A stretch of 64,000 nucleotides of DNA, from positions 21,025,001-21,089,000 of the forward strand of contig OZ005610.1 in NCBI GenBank assembly GCA_963930655.1, in the 5' to 3' direction. Position numbers and translations under genes: made by a program. This DNA is from Myrica gale (Eukaryota > Streptophyta > Magnoliopsida > Fagales > Myricaceae). Shown one piece after another: positions 21,512 through 34,000 of this stretch. The notes beneath the pieces were generated by a model. It saw only the letters and a list, made by a program, of their open reading frames with translations, ran no database searches and was not told where the DNA came from. Numbering within the stretch: the first letter of the stretch is position 1; each line of letters starts with the position of its first letter.

Positions 21512-22812
21512 TGTGAGTCCTAGTTTACAGGATTAAGGCAATCCAAGAGAGGGGTGAATTGTTTTTCTAAAACTTTTCAATATTAACCCCCAAAGTTGTG
21601 TTTGCAAGTAAAACCTATTTTTAGCACAAGTATATAATATGCAATAACTGTAAATAAGTGCTAAAATAAGGAGAAGGGTAAGAGAAGCAAACACAGTATT
21701 TTTAGGTGGTTCGACAAACTCGCCTACATCCACCCCTCAAGCTCATTCACTGAGCCTTGAGGTTTTCCACTATCTTCAACCAATAGCTTACACACTAGCT
21801 TCCGAGTGCTAGTGAACCGTACAAGTGTTTTCCCAGGATCAACACTCAAACTTACCCAAGTGGTTTTTCTGGCTCACCACTCACAACCTCACCAAGCTTG
21901 AGATATATACTCTCAAAGCTTCTTTCTTTAGTGAACAACCTCACTAAAGGAAACACCGCTTTTGATAGGTAGATTGAGGAACAAGACTCTCTCAAAGAGT
22001 AAATATAAAAGTGGAAAGTTCTATCTTTTTATTCACACAAAGACAAGGATATGAAAGTGTATTTTGTGTGAATGATATGAGAAATATGAAATATGAAGGT
22101 TTAGAATATTTCTCAAGTAGTAGAAATGATATGTGGTCGTTCGCTGTACATTTTAGACGAAATGAAGGTGTATTTATAGGCCACATATGAAAACTAGCCG
22201 TTTATAGTCGTTGGGAGTTTTTTGCTAAAACGAGCCGGTCGGCCTCTACATGAACCGGTCGACCGCTTCAAGTTACCGTTACCCAACAGTCATATTGTCA
22301 GAAACTCAACGGCTCTATTTTAAAACCAACCGGTCGACCGCTACATGAGGCGGTCAAAGTACCGATCGACTGCTTAAACAGCTGGTCGACCTCCTCAACT
22401 TAAGCATGATCCGATTCTTTTAAAAATAAGGTTTTTGACCACTTTTAAACACCCAATTTATAAGACTTACTTCCCATAAGTATATGAAAGATTTGAGAGT
22501 TTGTTTGGGGTGTTTTGAAACCTATGAAAACATTTTAATCTTTCAAACATAACTTAAAACGGTTTATGCACGTTTTGAAAGATATGCAAGTGAATGATTC
22601 AAATCTTTGTCAAAAGTGAAATAAAGAATTACAAGGATTATACCCTAAGGTCTTGAATCTTCACTTTGAGCTCCTTGCATCTTCTTGTTCTTCTTGTTCT
22701 TCATGTATTTGACTCTTTTATCAAGTTGTCTTTGTCTTTGAAGATGTCCACTTTATAAACTTGATCTATTTATTGAAATCATCAAAATCTCGATTGTGTA
22801 CAAAAACCAACA
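21512..22812. mobile_element. Solo LTR (1301 bp) in the right arm
   Basis: It starts TGTGAGTCC, ends AACCAACA, and is flanked on both sides by CAACA (21507-21511 and 22813-22817), a 5-bp duplication. Joining the flanks gives CACTCGTACAACAAGGGGTA, which matches the inverted left-arm sequence CACTCGTACATCAATGGGTA, so the empty site can be read directly. No internal retrotransposon region is present. Several GGTCGACC-type palindromes occur at 22230-22400. Confidence 0.85.
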
Positions 22813-23087
22813 CAACAAGGGGTAAAAAGGTGCGAAATGCCAGTATCCTAATAGTTAGGGAGCAAAAAGTGTATTTTTTTCTCGAGGGATAAAAGGGACA
22901 TGAAATGTCATCACGAATCACATGTGTGTCACGTGCACACCTTTCCGTCCAAAATGACGAAAAATCTTGGCGTCGGCTGCAATTTGTAAGTAGGGAGTAC
23001 TTGGGGAGTAAAATGTCACCGAATCAATAATACGAGGTGCAAAGTGTTGATACCCCATCGTTGGTGGGCAAACAATATATTTTTCCC

Positions 23088-23600
23088 TTAACGAAATGTG
23101 ATACTTAGGATGCAACTTGAGCAAACGAAAAATTATAATCAAACCTTCACGAATCAGGATCAAAATATGCCAAGCTTGAATTGAATTAAAAAAAATGTAA
23201 GATTAATTGTTAGTTTTGCCCAAGCAAGTTGGACTCAATATATAAGTACATGTACCTATATGTTGGGCATGATGACTGAGATTTTGCTCTTATTGAAATA
23301 TGTCTGATATTATTTTGCTATATATGGTACTTGTTTAGATAACTTGTTGAATAAATGGATAGCAGACTATTGGTTTATTGATAGAGCATATTGCGAGGAT
23401 TTCATCAGTGTGTCTGAGTTGTGGAGATATCTATTTTTTTCTATTTTAATATGTTAACAATTATGATATTTTAGAAATTCAGATTAATTATAGGAATATG
23501 AATTTAAGATATTAAAGTGGAGGTTGATCTGACATATTATTTTTCGTATACAGAAATTATGGGGTTTCAAGTTAAGATTGCCAAAAATAAAAAATAAAAA
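23088..23600. other. Intergenic, upstream of NOP58
   Basis: AT-rich sequence without a recognisable gene or repeat boundary. Confidence 0.4.
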
Positions 23601-23613
23601 CAGAAAATAATAT

Positions 23614-23800
23614 TGGGCTCATGCTGGGCTGAATTAGGTTTGAGAATTGCGATGTCGGGCTGGACTACAACCCGACTCAGGTTTGCATCTCTATATTAAC
23701 ATAAGACCACCTTAAACCCTAGTCCAGACCCTTCTCTTCTACTTCTCTCTTTTTTTTCCTCACTCCCTTTCTCGTACAAACGCAGCAGAGTAAGAGGTAA
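23614..23800 (+). promoter_or_regulatory. NOP58 core promoter and 5' UTR with site II and telo-box motifs
   Basis: Two site II motifs TGGGCT lie at 23614-23619 and 23625-23630, a TATA-like CTATATTAA near 23691, and a telo-box AAACCCTA at 23714-23721. A CT-rich leader follows, and a likely first donor AGAG|GTAAGC near 23797. A second AAACCCTA sits at about 23826 in the leader intron. Site II plus telo-box is the known signature of plant ribosome-biogenesis and ribosomal-protein genes (TCP-type and telo-box-binding factors). Confidence 0.7.
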
Positions 23801-24215
23801 GCAATTCGGGCTTCTTCTTCACGACCAAACCCTAGCCTCTCTCTCTCTCTCTTATGTAGATTCTGGTGTGTTTGCAGGCGGTTGCATGTGCGTGTGTTTT
23901 TTCTTTATGCAAAATTTTGCGAAGCGCAAGCTTGATTAGTTTAGCTGTTTTGCTTATATTGATCCCTGCTTAATGTGTTGAGTTATTACGATAATCAAAA
24001 TCCTAGAAGTTGGATTGTCAGCTGGGTGTTTGTAAATTAGTTGTATTTATGTATATGTGATTTGCGTATGTGCTTGTGCGGTTTTGAGGGGCTGCTGGTG
24101 GACTTGTGAGAGATAAAGACGCTTTTTTTGGTGGGGTATGAATGTGAGTGGATTTTGAGCTAACTAGAAGTTGATTTTTTCTCATTGATGTTTATTTTTC
24201 TCAGGAAGTTGGAAA

Positions 24216-27200
24216 ATGATTCTGCTGTTCGAAACTCCAGCGGGGTTTGCCCTGTTCAAGGTTTTGGATGAAGGGAAGCTCAACAAAGTAGAGGTATATA
24301 TGCTCAGAGTTTGTACGTCCACTTTGTTTTGTTGTTGAGGGAATTGAGGACAAACTTTTGTCCACTTAAAAAAGGTCTCGGATAATGGAAGGCTTACCTA
24401 AAACAAAAGAGTTTTTATCTCTTTGGCTAAGCTCTCTGCTCTTTTCTCACCCTGAGTTGATTTATGCATTTGTGTTTCAGGACCTGTGGAAGGACTTTTC
24501 AACTGCAGAGACAGCTAGACAGGTATTCTTTCTCTGCCTATCTCTTCTTCTCTCTGTTAATCTAGAAAAATCACTTGGTAGATGGAAATTTCAATATGAT
24601 ACTTACTTAAAAAAGCTGCTTCTATTGTGCTACAATACTACCTAGGTTAATCGTACTCGGTTATGATCTGATTTTTGTTTGTGCATCACTTTAGGTGGTG
24701 AAACTGAAAGCATTTTCCAAGTTTGAGAATACATCAGAAGCTTTGGAAGCAGCAACTTTGTTGATTGATAGCAAACCCAGCAAAGGATTGCGCAAGTTCT
24801 TGCGTGTTCACTGCAGCGGTGAAACATTAGCTGTAGCTGATTCAAAGCTTGGAAACATCATTAAGGACAAACTAGTATGTGGCATTTTTTAATGACAACC
24901 TAATATTTGCCGGAAATTTGTGTTGTTTGTTGTTTAAGTTTGAGAGATTATTCTTTCAGAAAATAGACTGCGTACACAACCAGGCGGTTATGGAGTTGAT
25001 GAGAGGGATCAGGCAGCAGATGACTGAGCTCATATCCGGCCTAGGTGTTCAAGACTTAGCACCAATGAGTTTGGGTTTATCTCATAGCTTGTCTAGATAC
25101 AAGCTGAAGTTCAGTGCTGATAAGGTTTGTTCCTTTACATATAATATAATAAGTGTTCTTTGAATATAAATAACGTTACTTCTAATTGTCACTGCTATTG
25201 TTGGGAGCACCTACTGTTATTAGGACAAGTATTATGACATCACACCAATGTGAAGCTTAGCATGAGACTGCCTGTAGACGCAATGTTTTTTGGCAACTTT
25301 AACTAACTAAAACACTGTACAACATTTTTAAATATGTGCTTTTATTATGAAAAAAACAGCCGAAGTAGTTCTGCTGAAAGGTGTAGAAAAGATAGTAGCT
25401 TGGATCAGGGGGGTTGGCCTAGTTGATCAAGCTTAGTTTGATTTCAGTTGTAGAAGCCTGTTTTTTGGTTTTACCTCTATATTTATTATGCTTTTGGGAA
25501 ACGGCTTTCATGCGTCTTGTCAATTAGTGAATATAAACCTGAATGATAAGTTTGTGGAACTGTTGCTTCTGGCGTATTTCTTTATTAAGAAATATTTCTC
25601 TATTCAGAAGAGGTTAAAATCCTTGAGAAAATGTGGTATCGGCGGATGAATTAATGGCAACGAAAATGCAACGCCAGGTTGTATAAGCTTTTTGTGATCA
25701 AAATTACTAATAGAAACTTTCAAACCTTTTAGTTTGGTGGCTGGTGCGAATCAGAATGTTCTTGCAGTACTAGTAAATGAATTGTTGCAGGTGCGCTGTA
25801 CTTCTAACTTTGATCTTGTTTTGTAGGTGGATACAATGATCATTCAGGCCATTGGCTTGCTTGATGATCTTGATAAAGAGCTGAACACTTATGCAATGAG
25901 GGTTCGAGAATGGTATGGCTGGCATTTTCCCGAACTCAGTAAGATTGTCCAGGACAACATCCTTTATGCCAAGACGGTGAAGCTCATGGGTGACCGTGTT
26001 AATGCTGCAAAGCTCGACTTTTCCGAGGTAGAATAGCTTGATTCCTTTTCGAAGTATTTGGAGATGCTCCCCATAGTTGTTCCCTTCTGTGCCACTTTAC
26101 CTACTAGAAGTCTGAAACGAGGCCAACCATTCACATGATTATTTCCCCCTAAAATTCAATGTTTCCCAAACCAATTTCATATACTGACAAGAACTTCAGC
26201 TGAATGTCATGCTGCCAAAAAGATTAGCCTACAGTGTATGACAGTTAAGTGAACAGAGTTCACTATTGAATATCTTAATCTCCTCATTGGGGAAAGCATG
26301 AAATTGTGCCATAAGGGCAATGATATAGTAGATTTTGTTCTGATAACGGACTCTTGTTTTGCTTGCTCTAAATATTGCAGATACTACAAGAGGAGGTTGA
26401 GATAGAATTGAAGGAAGCATCTATGATATCCATGGGAACTGAAATTAGTGATCTTGATTTGGTTAATATTAGAGAACTTTGTGACCAGGTTCTCTCTCTC
26501 TCAGAGTACAGAGCACAACTATATGAATATTTAAAAAGTAGGATGAACACCATTGCACCTAATTTAACTGCACTTGTTGGAGAGCTTGTTGGTGCTCGCC
26601 TCATCGCCCATGGGGGCAGTTTGTTGAATCTTGCGAAGCAGCCTGGTAGCACAGTTCAGATTCTTGGTGCTGAAAAGGCTCTCTTCAGAGCCCTGAAGAC
26701 GAAGCATGCTACTCCTAAATATGGGCTTATCTACCATGCATCATTGATTGGTCAGGCACCCCCGAAGCTTAAGGGAAAAATTTCTCGGTCGCTTGCTGCA
26801 AAAACTGCATTGGCCATTAGATATGATGCTCTTGGAGATCCTCAAGATAACTCCATGGGCATTGAGAACCGAGCAAAGGTACTCAACACAAATTGTCTAT
26901 TAGTTGCAGCATTGTTTATTGAAAGTATTCTCTTACCTTAAGTTATTTTGGACAGCTTGAAGCACGCTTAAGGAATCTTGAAGGCAGAGAATTGGGTAGA
27001 TTTGCTGGGTCAGCCAAAGGCAAACCTAAGATAGAAGTCTATGACAAGGATCGAAAGAAGGGAGCTGGGGGATTGATAACTGCTGCGAAGGTAGAAGAAG
27101 AAAAGAAGTCTATTATTAACGTTATTAATATCCTTTGTTTCAATGTATATGACACAGTTTATACCCTTTATGTCTGGTGTTCATTAGCCCTTCTTTTTTA

Positions 27201-27640
27201 TGCAGACATATAATCCTTCGGCGGATTCTCTTCTTGGGAAAATGGAAGATACTGTCGCTGTTAATACAGTCCTGAAGAATAGGAAAGCTGAGATACCTTC
27301 TCAGATTGTGGAAGAAGAGGCACCTGCTACTGCTGAAGATAAGAAAGAGAAGAAGAAAAAGGAGAAGAAAGAGAAGAAGAAGAAGAAAGCTGATGAGGGG
27401 GACACGGCTGTGCCACTTGATGGGAATCTCCATGCGGAAGCAGAAGAGGTTGTGTCAAAGGAAAAGAAGAAGAAGAAGCATTCAGTTGAGGATGCTGGGG
27501 TACAGAACGGGGATGAGAATGCGGATGCCGTTGGAAAGAAGAAGAAAAGAAAGCATGCTGAACAAGAAGAAGAAGAAGAATCTGAAATGCCGAGCAAGAA
27601 GAAAGAAAAGAAGAAAAAGAAGAAGAAAAGCGATGATTGA
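24216..27640 (+). CDS. NOP58: Nucleolar protein NOP58, C/D box snoRNP core protein (577 aa)
   Basis: Eight coding exons: 24216-24293, 24481-24522, 24695-24874, 24960-25124, 25827-26027, 26381-26878, 26956-27090 and 27206-27640. All have GT-AG borders and phase 0, and the lengths sum to 578 codons with the stop. The start [20 protein letters not shown] is the typical NOP58 N-terminus. Exons 3-6 give the coiled-coil and NOP domain ([40 protein letters not shown]). The last exon ends in a highly charged tail of repeated KKE/KKX blocks (about residues 460-577), as in eukaryotic NOP58/NOP56. The protein scaffolds box C/D snoRNPs with fibrillarin, NOP56 and the 15.5K protein for 2'-O-methylation of rRNA in the nucleolus. 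A leader intron precedes the ATG (acceptor TTTCTCAG near 24204). Promoter motifs fit a growth-regulated ribosome-biogenesis gene. Confidence 0.96.
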
Positions 27641-30355
27641 GTAGTTCCTAATGGCAGCCGATCAATTTTGGTTAATTTAGGTAGCAACTCGGTATCGTTT
27701 TCTGTAAAATTCACTTAATTTTGCTCTTTTATCCTTCTTTTTTTAGTGTTGTTTTTGAAGTTGTTTCCAGTGTATTTTCTTATCTGTTGTGGACTTGAAT
27801 GCAAGAGTAGGGGAGAGGACAGAATGTTGTATTTGGCCATATCACTCAGAATTACGAATTCTTTCCTTTCTGTCGGTCCATCTCTGATTATCTCTAATGC
27901 GAAAGGGTATCTGTCCACAAGAATTCTTCAGTCTTCACCTGTGGTAGAATATTATTATTATTATTTTAATGGATATCATTTCTTACTCAAATCATCTTCT
28001 TGAGTATCTCATTTCTCACCTGTCCACATGAATTCTTCACCTGTATTTATCCCCTTTTATTTTCTTTCAATGTACTGTTAGAACAGAACTTCAGAAGGAT
28101 AATTTGATAAATTATCTCTCTATCAAGCCTTTTAAAGATGATATTTTAAATAAAATGTTACAAATCTAAATTGCCTGCGTAAAAATTTTGGTAGGGTTGA
28201 ATCTTGGTAACTTTAGTTCCCAATACCCTTTTTCAATTATCATGCATCTATATTACCATGTCTTGCCAAATTGGTAATTTTTTTTTTGGTAAAATTGGGA
28301 TGATCTGTCTAAATTTAAGGCTGGTTATGTACTTATGCATATGCATATATTCAGCATAAAATTAAAAGTTACCAAAACCTTGGCACTAGATTATTGTTTT
28401 ATTAGTATAACCTTACCAATTAGTAATTAAGATTTTAGCTTAATTACTGATACAGTAATTGCGGTATTCACTTTTAATAAATTAGTCTTTGTAGTACAAC
28501 TTTAAACGAACCGGTCTCTATGATCTATTTCTTAAACATATGGCTCATTTTGTTTACAAAAAAATTAGTTAATTAATGGAAAATCGACATGGGTTCAATT
28601 GAGTGTCTATTTTTGGAATCGAGTAACCTATTTCGAATCTCATTCTTGTTAGTGAACTTACTTTTGGTGGATAAAATGACCTATATATTTAAAAAAATGG
28701 ACTACAAGGACCTATACCCTAAGGAAGGATTTTGTTAAAAGCGAATACCACATAAAACTGTATCGATAATTAAACCTAAGATTTTTAACGTTATAAAAAG
28801 CAGTATAATTTTTCATATGTATACTTTGGAAGTTGGATTTAGCTATAAAAGATGAACATTATTATGAATAATCAAGCTGCCACTTACTTACTTGAGAAAT
28901 CAATCTGGGACTACGCATTCAAATAACTCCATTCTAATTCACGTACACAAATATAGGACTTGACCAATTTGAGTTGTTATAAGGTGGATCATACCTCAGC
29001 AAAAAATTTGGTAACTCTTTCATTTTCTTGTAGTTGGTGATTTTCTATTACCACCTTGTTACTCAACAGTTGTAATCTACTTCATTGTTTTCTTATATTT
29101 AGCATAAATTATTTCACTTTTGCTGGAACAAAGAGTTCTGCTGCAATGATATTGCAGTGTCATACTAACATAATAAAGTCTAGCCATATATTCTTTAGTG
29201 CATATGTAAAAAATCTGTACTTATAATGTTTTTCTATCAATTTTACACTTCAATGCTATTGATTATTAATAAAAATTCAGCACTTCTATCGATTTATACT
29301 TTCAGAACAATGATGATTTTATCAAAGACCTCTTTATTAAGCTGACAATATTCAAAATAAAAAGAAAAACATATCATTTTACACCCCGAAGCCAATGTTA
29401 CTTGCAGGGTCTAAACTAACAAATTTATTACATTGAACACTCGAATTACAAAAATTAATCAATGCGAGCCTTCTAACAGAATTTAACAATCCAAATCATA
29501 TATCGTGACCCATATGTTGCACATTTCAGTTATAGGATCTAATCAGAGGGTGCATATTGATCTATCGATAGTTCGAAAAGTTGATTGTGACGAATTTGAT
29601 AGTTTAAACTTTAAGATGATATCGACATGAGAGTGGAAAATAATTTTCCCTTAAATAAAAAATTGAAAAAATAAATTCACTCGTAACGTTTCGGTAAGAT
29701 TAAAAGCCTTTAAAGCTGGTTATGTTATGCATTTCAAACTAGATTATTAGCAAATTTTGATACTATAACGTTATCAATCAGTCATTGCAATTGCTAATTA
29801 ACATTTGGCAATTGCCTCTTCGGACATTGAAAAGTTACAAAATTTCTCACCCACATGAATCATAATACGCCTTAAGCATTTGGCATTCCAAAAACCGTAC
29901 GGATGGTTTGATTGACATAAAATAATATTTACACGTAGCAAAAAGTTTGTACGTCCTCCAATTAGTAGGCAACACATCGGATCTTTCTTTTGCCCGAAGA
30001 CACTATTAGTTTTTTTTTCTTTTTTATTTGAATAACTATAGTCGGCATACTGCTTGATTTATTGGATCTTTTCCTTAGGTGTTTAAGGCCAGCTAAGAGG
30101 AAATTGTATATAAAAAATTTAGGAACCCAGAAAGAAATTATGAAAAAATAATCGCAAATTGTAATTTTTTCGATATAGTTAGATATTATAAGTTTGTTTA
30201 TTAAAATTTTACATTTTTTAAAATTTTAATATAATAAAAAATTATAATATAATTTTTTTTCTGTCCTATCATAATTTTTAATATTATTTTTACTTTTTTA
30301 TTAAATTTAATTATCTAAAATTTTAACTAAAAAATTTTTAACACACTTTTAGATC
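27641..30355. other. NOP58 3' UTR and AT-rich intergenic DNA
   Basis: The first 300-400 bp is presumably NOP58 3' UTR. No gene is supported in the rest. Two related stretches, 28310-28450 and 29705-29810, share GCTGGTTATGT and ACTAGATTATT and a similar order of further short matches, suggesting an old duplication or two copies of a decayed repeat. 29380-29640 resembles 19320-19640. Confidence 0.45.
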
Positions 30356-31061
30356 ATGATGAGAGAGAGAGAGAGGATAGAGAGAGGTTTGACTTTGAGA
30401 AAAAGGGAAGATCTCTGCTGCTCTTTTTATTCCTCTTCTTGTCTCAGTGGACAAGACGGCATAACAAACCAAAACGGAACAGAACTAAGAATCTCCCTCC
30501 CTCTCTCTCACTGTCTTGCACCCGCCAATCACTGTTTCTGTAATTACAGATTCAATCACTGTAAGTCTCTCTCTCTCGCTCTCTCTCGCGCGCGCCCAAA
30601 GAGAGCTTATCTTAGATGCCCTCCAACTACTCGTTTCCTTAATTCCTCCAATACAGCTTTCTCGCTTTCTCTCACACTTTCTTTGGATACCCAGATCAGC
30701 TCTTGGCTCCAGCCTTCAGATAATCTCGGGAGTTCCAAACCATTGATAATTGGACTTAGTGACTGTCTCAATCTTTCTTTTTATGTTTGAATGATTCTGA
30801 GTTTTAGGCATGTGGGTCTATTGTTATCATGCTAAATATGCTCCTATCTGTGGAAATGAAATTGATCAATCGAAGTTCTTATTCACTAAGTTCAGATCAT
30901 ATTGTTAGACACGGTTTATTTAAGTCGTTGATCGTTGAAGTTATTTATACTTGTGAATTGGCCATTTTTAGCGAGGGTTTTTATATGGCCGAAGGTCTCA
31001 TATATGTTGTACGTTTGTTGGTTTGTAGACCATGTTGAATAATGAGGCTTAGATTGAAGCA
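30356..31061 (+). promoter_or_regulatory. Probable leader region of the CDK-like kinase gene
   Basis: A GA-rich tract (GAGAGAGAGAGAGG near 30361) and CT-rich stretches are followed by CACT|GTAAGTC near 30559, a good donor. TTTGTAG near 31028 could be the acceptor, 33 bases before the ATG at 31062. Purine/pyrimidine tracts like these are common in plant 5' UTRs. Short open frames here are unlikely to be the main product. Confidence 0.5.
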
Positions 31062-34000
31062 ATGGGGTGTGTCATCAGTCGAGAAGTATCCTCGGGTATA
31101 GTATCCGAGGCAAAGGAGGAGAAGAATCTGAGCGCTCAGTCTAATAAAAAGATAGATGCTGTCTTAGAGATGAAAGTAGATAGGAATGTCGTTGAGGTTC
31201 AGAATGGTGAGATAAAAGAAGCGGAAAAGAATGGTGGTGATGGGGGTAAGCAGCCGCCAGGGGAGAGAAGAAGGTCTAGGGCAAATCCGAGATTGAGTAT
31301 TGTACCAAAGCATTCAAGAGGAGAGCAGGTTGCGGTCGGGTGGCCTCCCTGGCTCACAGACGTGTGTGGGGAGGCACTCAAAGGGTTGATTCCACGGAGG
31401 GCAGACTCTTTCGAGAAGATTGATAAGGTGGGTCCCTTTTCCTTCGAATTTGTGTTTTTCTGAATGCCTGTCTTGAATGATGTAGCCATGGCCATTCTGC
31501 AATTAGTAGCAGAAATAGTGATTATTTTGTTTTTCAATGGAGGAAATTCTATGATAAGTTGAGATTTATTATTCTGTAAGTTTTCTCCATCAAAATTGCA
31601 TATCACAAATGAAGTCGCACTGACAGGTTGAAAATCAAAGCACAATGTTTATCGGTGTAGGTGACAATCAAGGCGAAACATGATGGCTACATTATTTGAT
31701 ATGGGCAATTCATTATGTAATTTGTCTTCTAATGTCCATGCTTTTAATATTTCCTTGGAACTTCTTTTGGTGTTAGATTGGGCAAGGAACATATAGTAAC
31801 GTGTACAAAGCTAGAGATATATTGACGGGTAAAACTGTTGCGCTGAAAAAGGTTCGATTTGATACTTTGGAACCTGAGAGTGTAAAATTTATGGCTAGAG
31901 AGATTCTCATTTTGCGGCGGTTGGATCATCCAAATGTTGTGAAGTTGGAGGGATTGGCTACATCAAGAATGTCTTGTAGTTTGTACCTGGTGTTTCAGTA
32001 TATGGAGCATGATTTAGCTGGACTTGCTGCGAGCCAGGGAGTTAAATTTACAGAGGCTCAGGTTTGCCTGTATTTGCCTTGAAAGATAAATGAACATCTT
32101 TTCATACGCTTCACAGTATGTTCCTGCTATTGCAGGTCAAATGTTACATGCATCAATTGCTATCCGGACTTGAGCATTGTCATAACCATGGAGTACTTCA
32201 CCGTGACATCAAAGGATCAAATCTTCTGATTGACAATGGTGGAGTCCTTAAGATTGCGGACTTTGGGTTGGCTAACACCTTTGATCCAAACCACAAGCGC
32301 TCCATGACCAGTCGGGTTGTTACTCTTTGGTATCGACCTCCTGAACTTCTTCTTGGGGCTACGGATTATGGAGTGGGTATAGACCTTTGGAGTGCAGGTT
32401 GCATTTTAGCTGAGCTATTGGCTGGGAAACCAATTATGCCCGGTCGTACAGAGGTAACTATTTACTTTCTTGTCTCTATTTTCTCCAGTTGCAGTACCAT
32501 TGGTCTCCTCTCTACTTCGATTTTCATAAAATTTGCTTATATTTTGTGGGATAAGTTCGTTTGTCACTTGTATTATGAATCCCTTTATTCTCATCTTATT
32601 AAGGTGGTGTTTGCGTCCCAAAATTTTGGCCAAGAAAATAATAATAAAATAATCTCTCTTCCCGTTAAATTATCTCTTTCCATTACAATAAATATAAAAA
32701 ATTCACTAAAATCATCTATCTCTTCACTTTTTCACCAACTCCCATAAACCAAAATTTTGGTTTGCAAACAACACCCAAGATTATCCCTATTTTTGCCTTA
32801 TTTTTCACCAATTATGTGACACTTGCTGCTAATGTTAACTAAAAAGCCTTGCTTTAGTAGAGAGACCATAGTGCTATTTTGGGTGGTTTGAACATCTTGT
32901 GTCGGTCAGCCAGTGGTTGGTTTCTTGTAGCTCAAATATCAAGTACAAGTTTTGACCTATGATGCAACTTTGATTATAGCTTGAAGTTTTAGTACATTAC
33001 GTTTCCTTCCCTTACTATTTACTGGTTGGTAAGCAAAGATGAGAATATTGTCCCATAGCATATCTTAGATAGATTTTGGCATTCCCTGTTATTTACTTCA
33101 TTTCGGGCATAAATATGTAATTGCTTGTACAGAGGAGGTCTGATATATTTGCTGCTCACTTAGGTTGAGCAACTACATAAGATATACAAGCTATGTGGCT
33201 CACCCTCGGATGAATACTTGAAAAAAGCAAAGTTGCCTAATGCAAGCTTATTCAAGCCACCTGGGCCTTACAAACGATGCATTAGAGAGACGTTTAAAGA
33301 TTTCCCGGCATCATCATTGCCCCTTATTGATACTCTTCTTGCAATTGATCCAGCAGAACGGGAGACAGCCACATCTGCATTAAAGAGTGAAGTAAGTTGT
33401 GATATATTTACGACCAGTATTTTGCAATTAACATACCTGATTTTATTCGTTTTCTTTTTTTCATTCCTTGGTAGTCATGTTATTGTTTCTTGTTAAGTCC
33501 TATCTATTTCTAGAATCTTGACTATGTAACTCTTAAGACATTTTATTTATGATGGTTTAGCGTTTTCCTACATAATTTGTGTAACTAAACACTGTAATCC
33601 TTGAAACAAGTCATGTACTGTCTACAGTGCTAATTGAGTAATTTACCTAGGAGCTTGTTATAATCCATTGCACGTTTAATGTAGCAGTTTGGTCCTTGGA
33701 ACATATTATTGCCTGTCAATGCTAATTTGTTTTTTGATCCGTTACAGTTTTGACCAAAACAAAGCCTGTTATCCAAAGGGTAGGATAGTTAAAAATTGGC
33801 TGAAGGTCAAGTTCTTCATCTTTTTCCTTCCTGCTTTCTTGTGACAAGATGCACTCCTTTCTGTTGTAACAGAGTCTTTCAAGTGCTTACTTGTTGATCT
33901 GGAGTCTGGGTTTAAGCTCTAAACACACATTTTTCTGACTCATGTTACCTGTGTAATTTGTTTATTTTCTCTGAATTTATTATTTTCTGATATCTGTCTG

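Larger units (their letters stand above)
19709..23087. mobile_element. Long-inverted-repeat (MULE-like) element with two nested insertions
   Basis: The left end reads GGGAAAAATACATTTTTCGC; the right end inverted reads GGGAAAAATATATTGTTTGC. The arms continue for about 1 kb with the landmarks ATTTGGTGACATTTT / ATTCGGTGACATTTT, TGTCCCTTTTATCCCT and GAGACCC(T/C)(G/A)ATAGCTTACTG, and approach a central spacer at about 20850-21310. The flanking 9-mers TTAGAGAAA and TTAACGAAA share 7 of 9 bases, compatible with an aged 9-bp duplication. Removing the nested insertions at 19803-20378 and 21512-22812 restores alignment of the arms. No transposase frame is present. Confidence 0.75.

Noticed and set aside
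19709..23087. A possible miRNA precursor because of the long hairpin
   Set aside because: Arms of about 1 kb with terminal repeats and target duplication indicate a transposon, not a miRNA gene.
24294..27205. Intronic box C/D snoRNA in NOP58, as in some animals
   Set aside because: I found no convincing C box (TGATGA) paired with a D box and terminal stem in any intron.
27301..27714. Long minus-strand open frame opposite the NOP58 tail
   Set aside because: It is the complement of the Lys/Glu-rich repeat region and encodes only Phe/Ser-rich low complexity.
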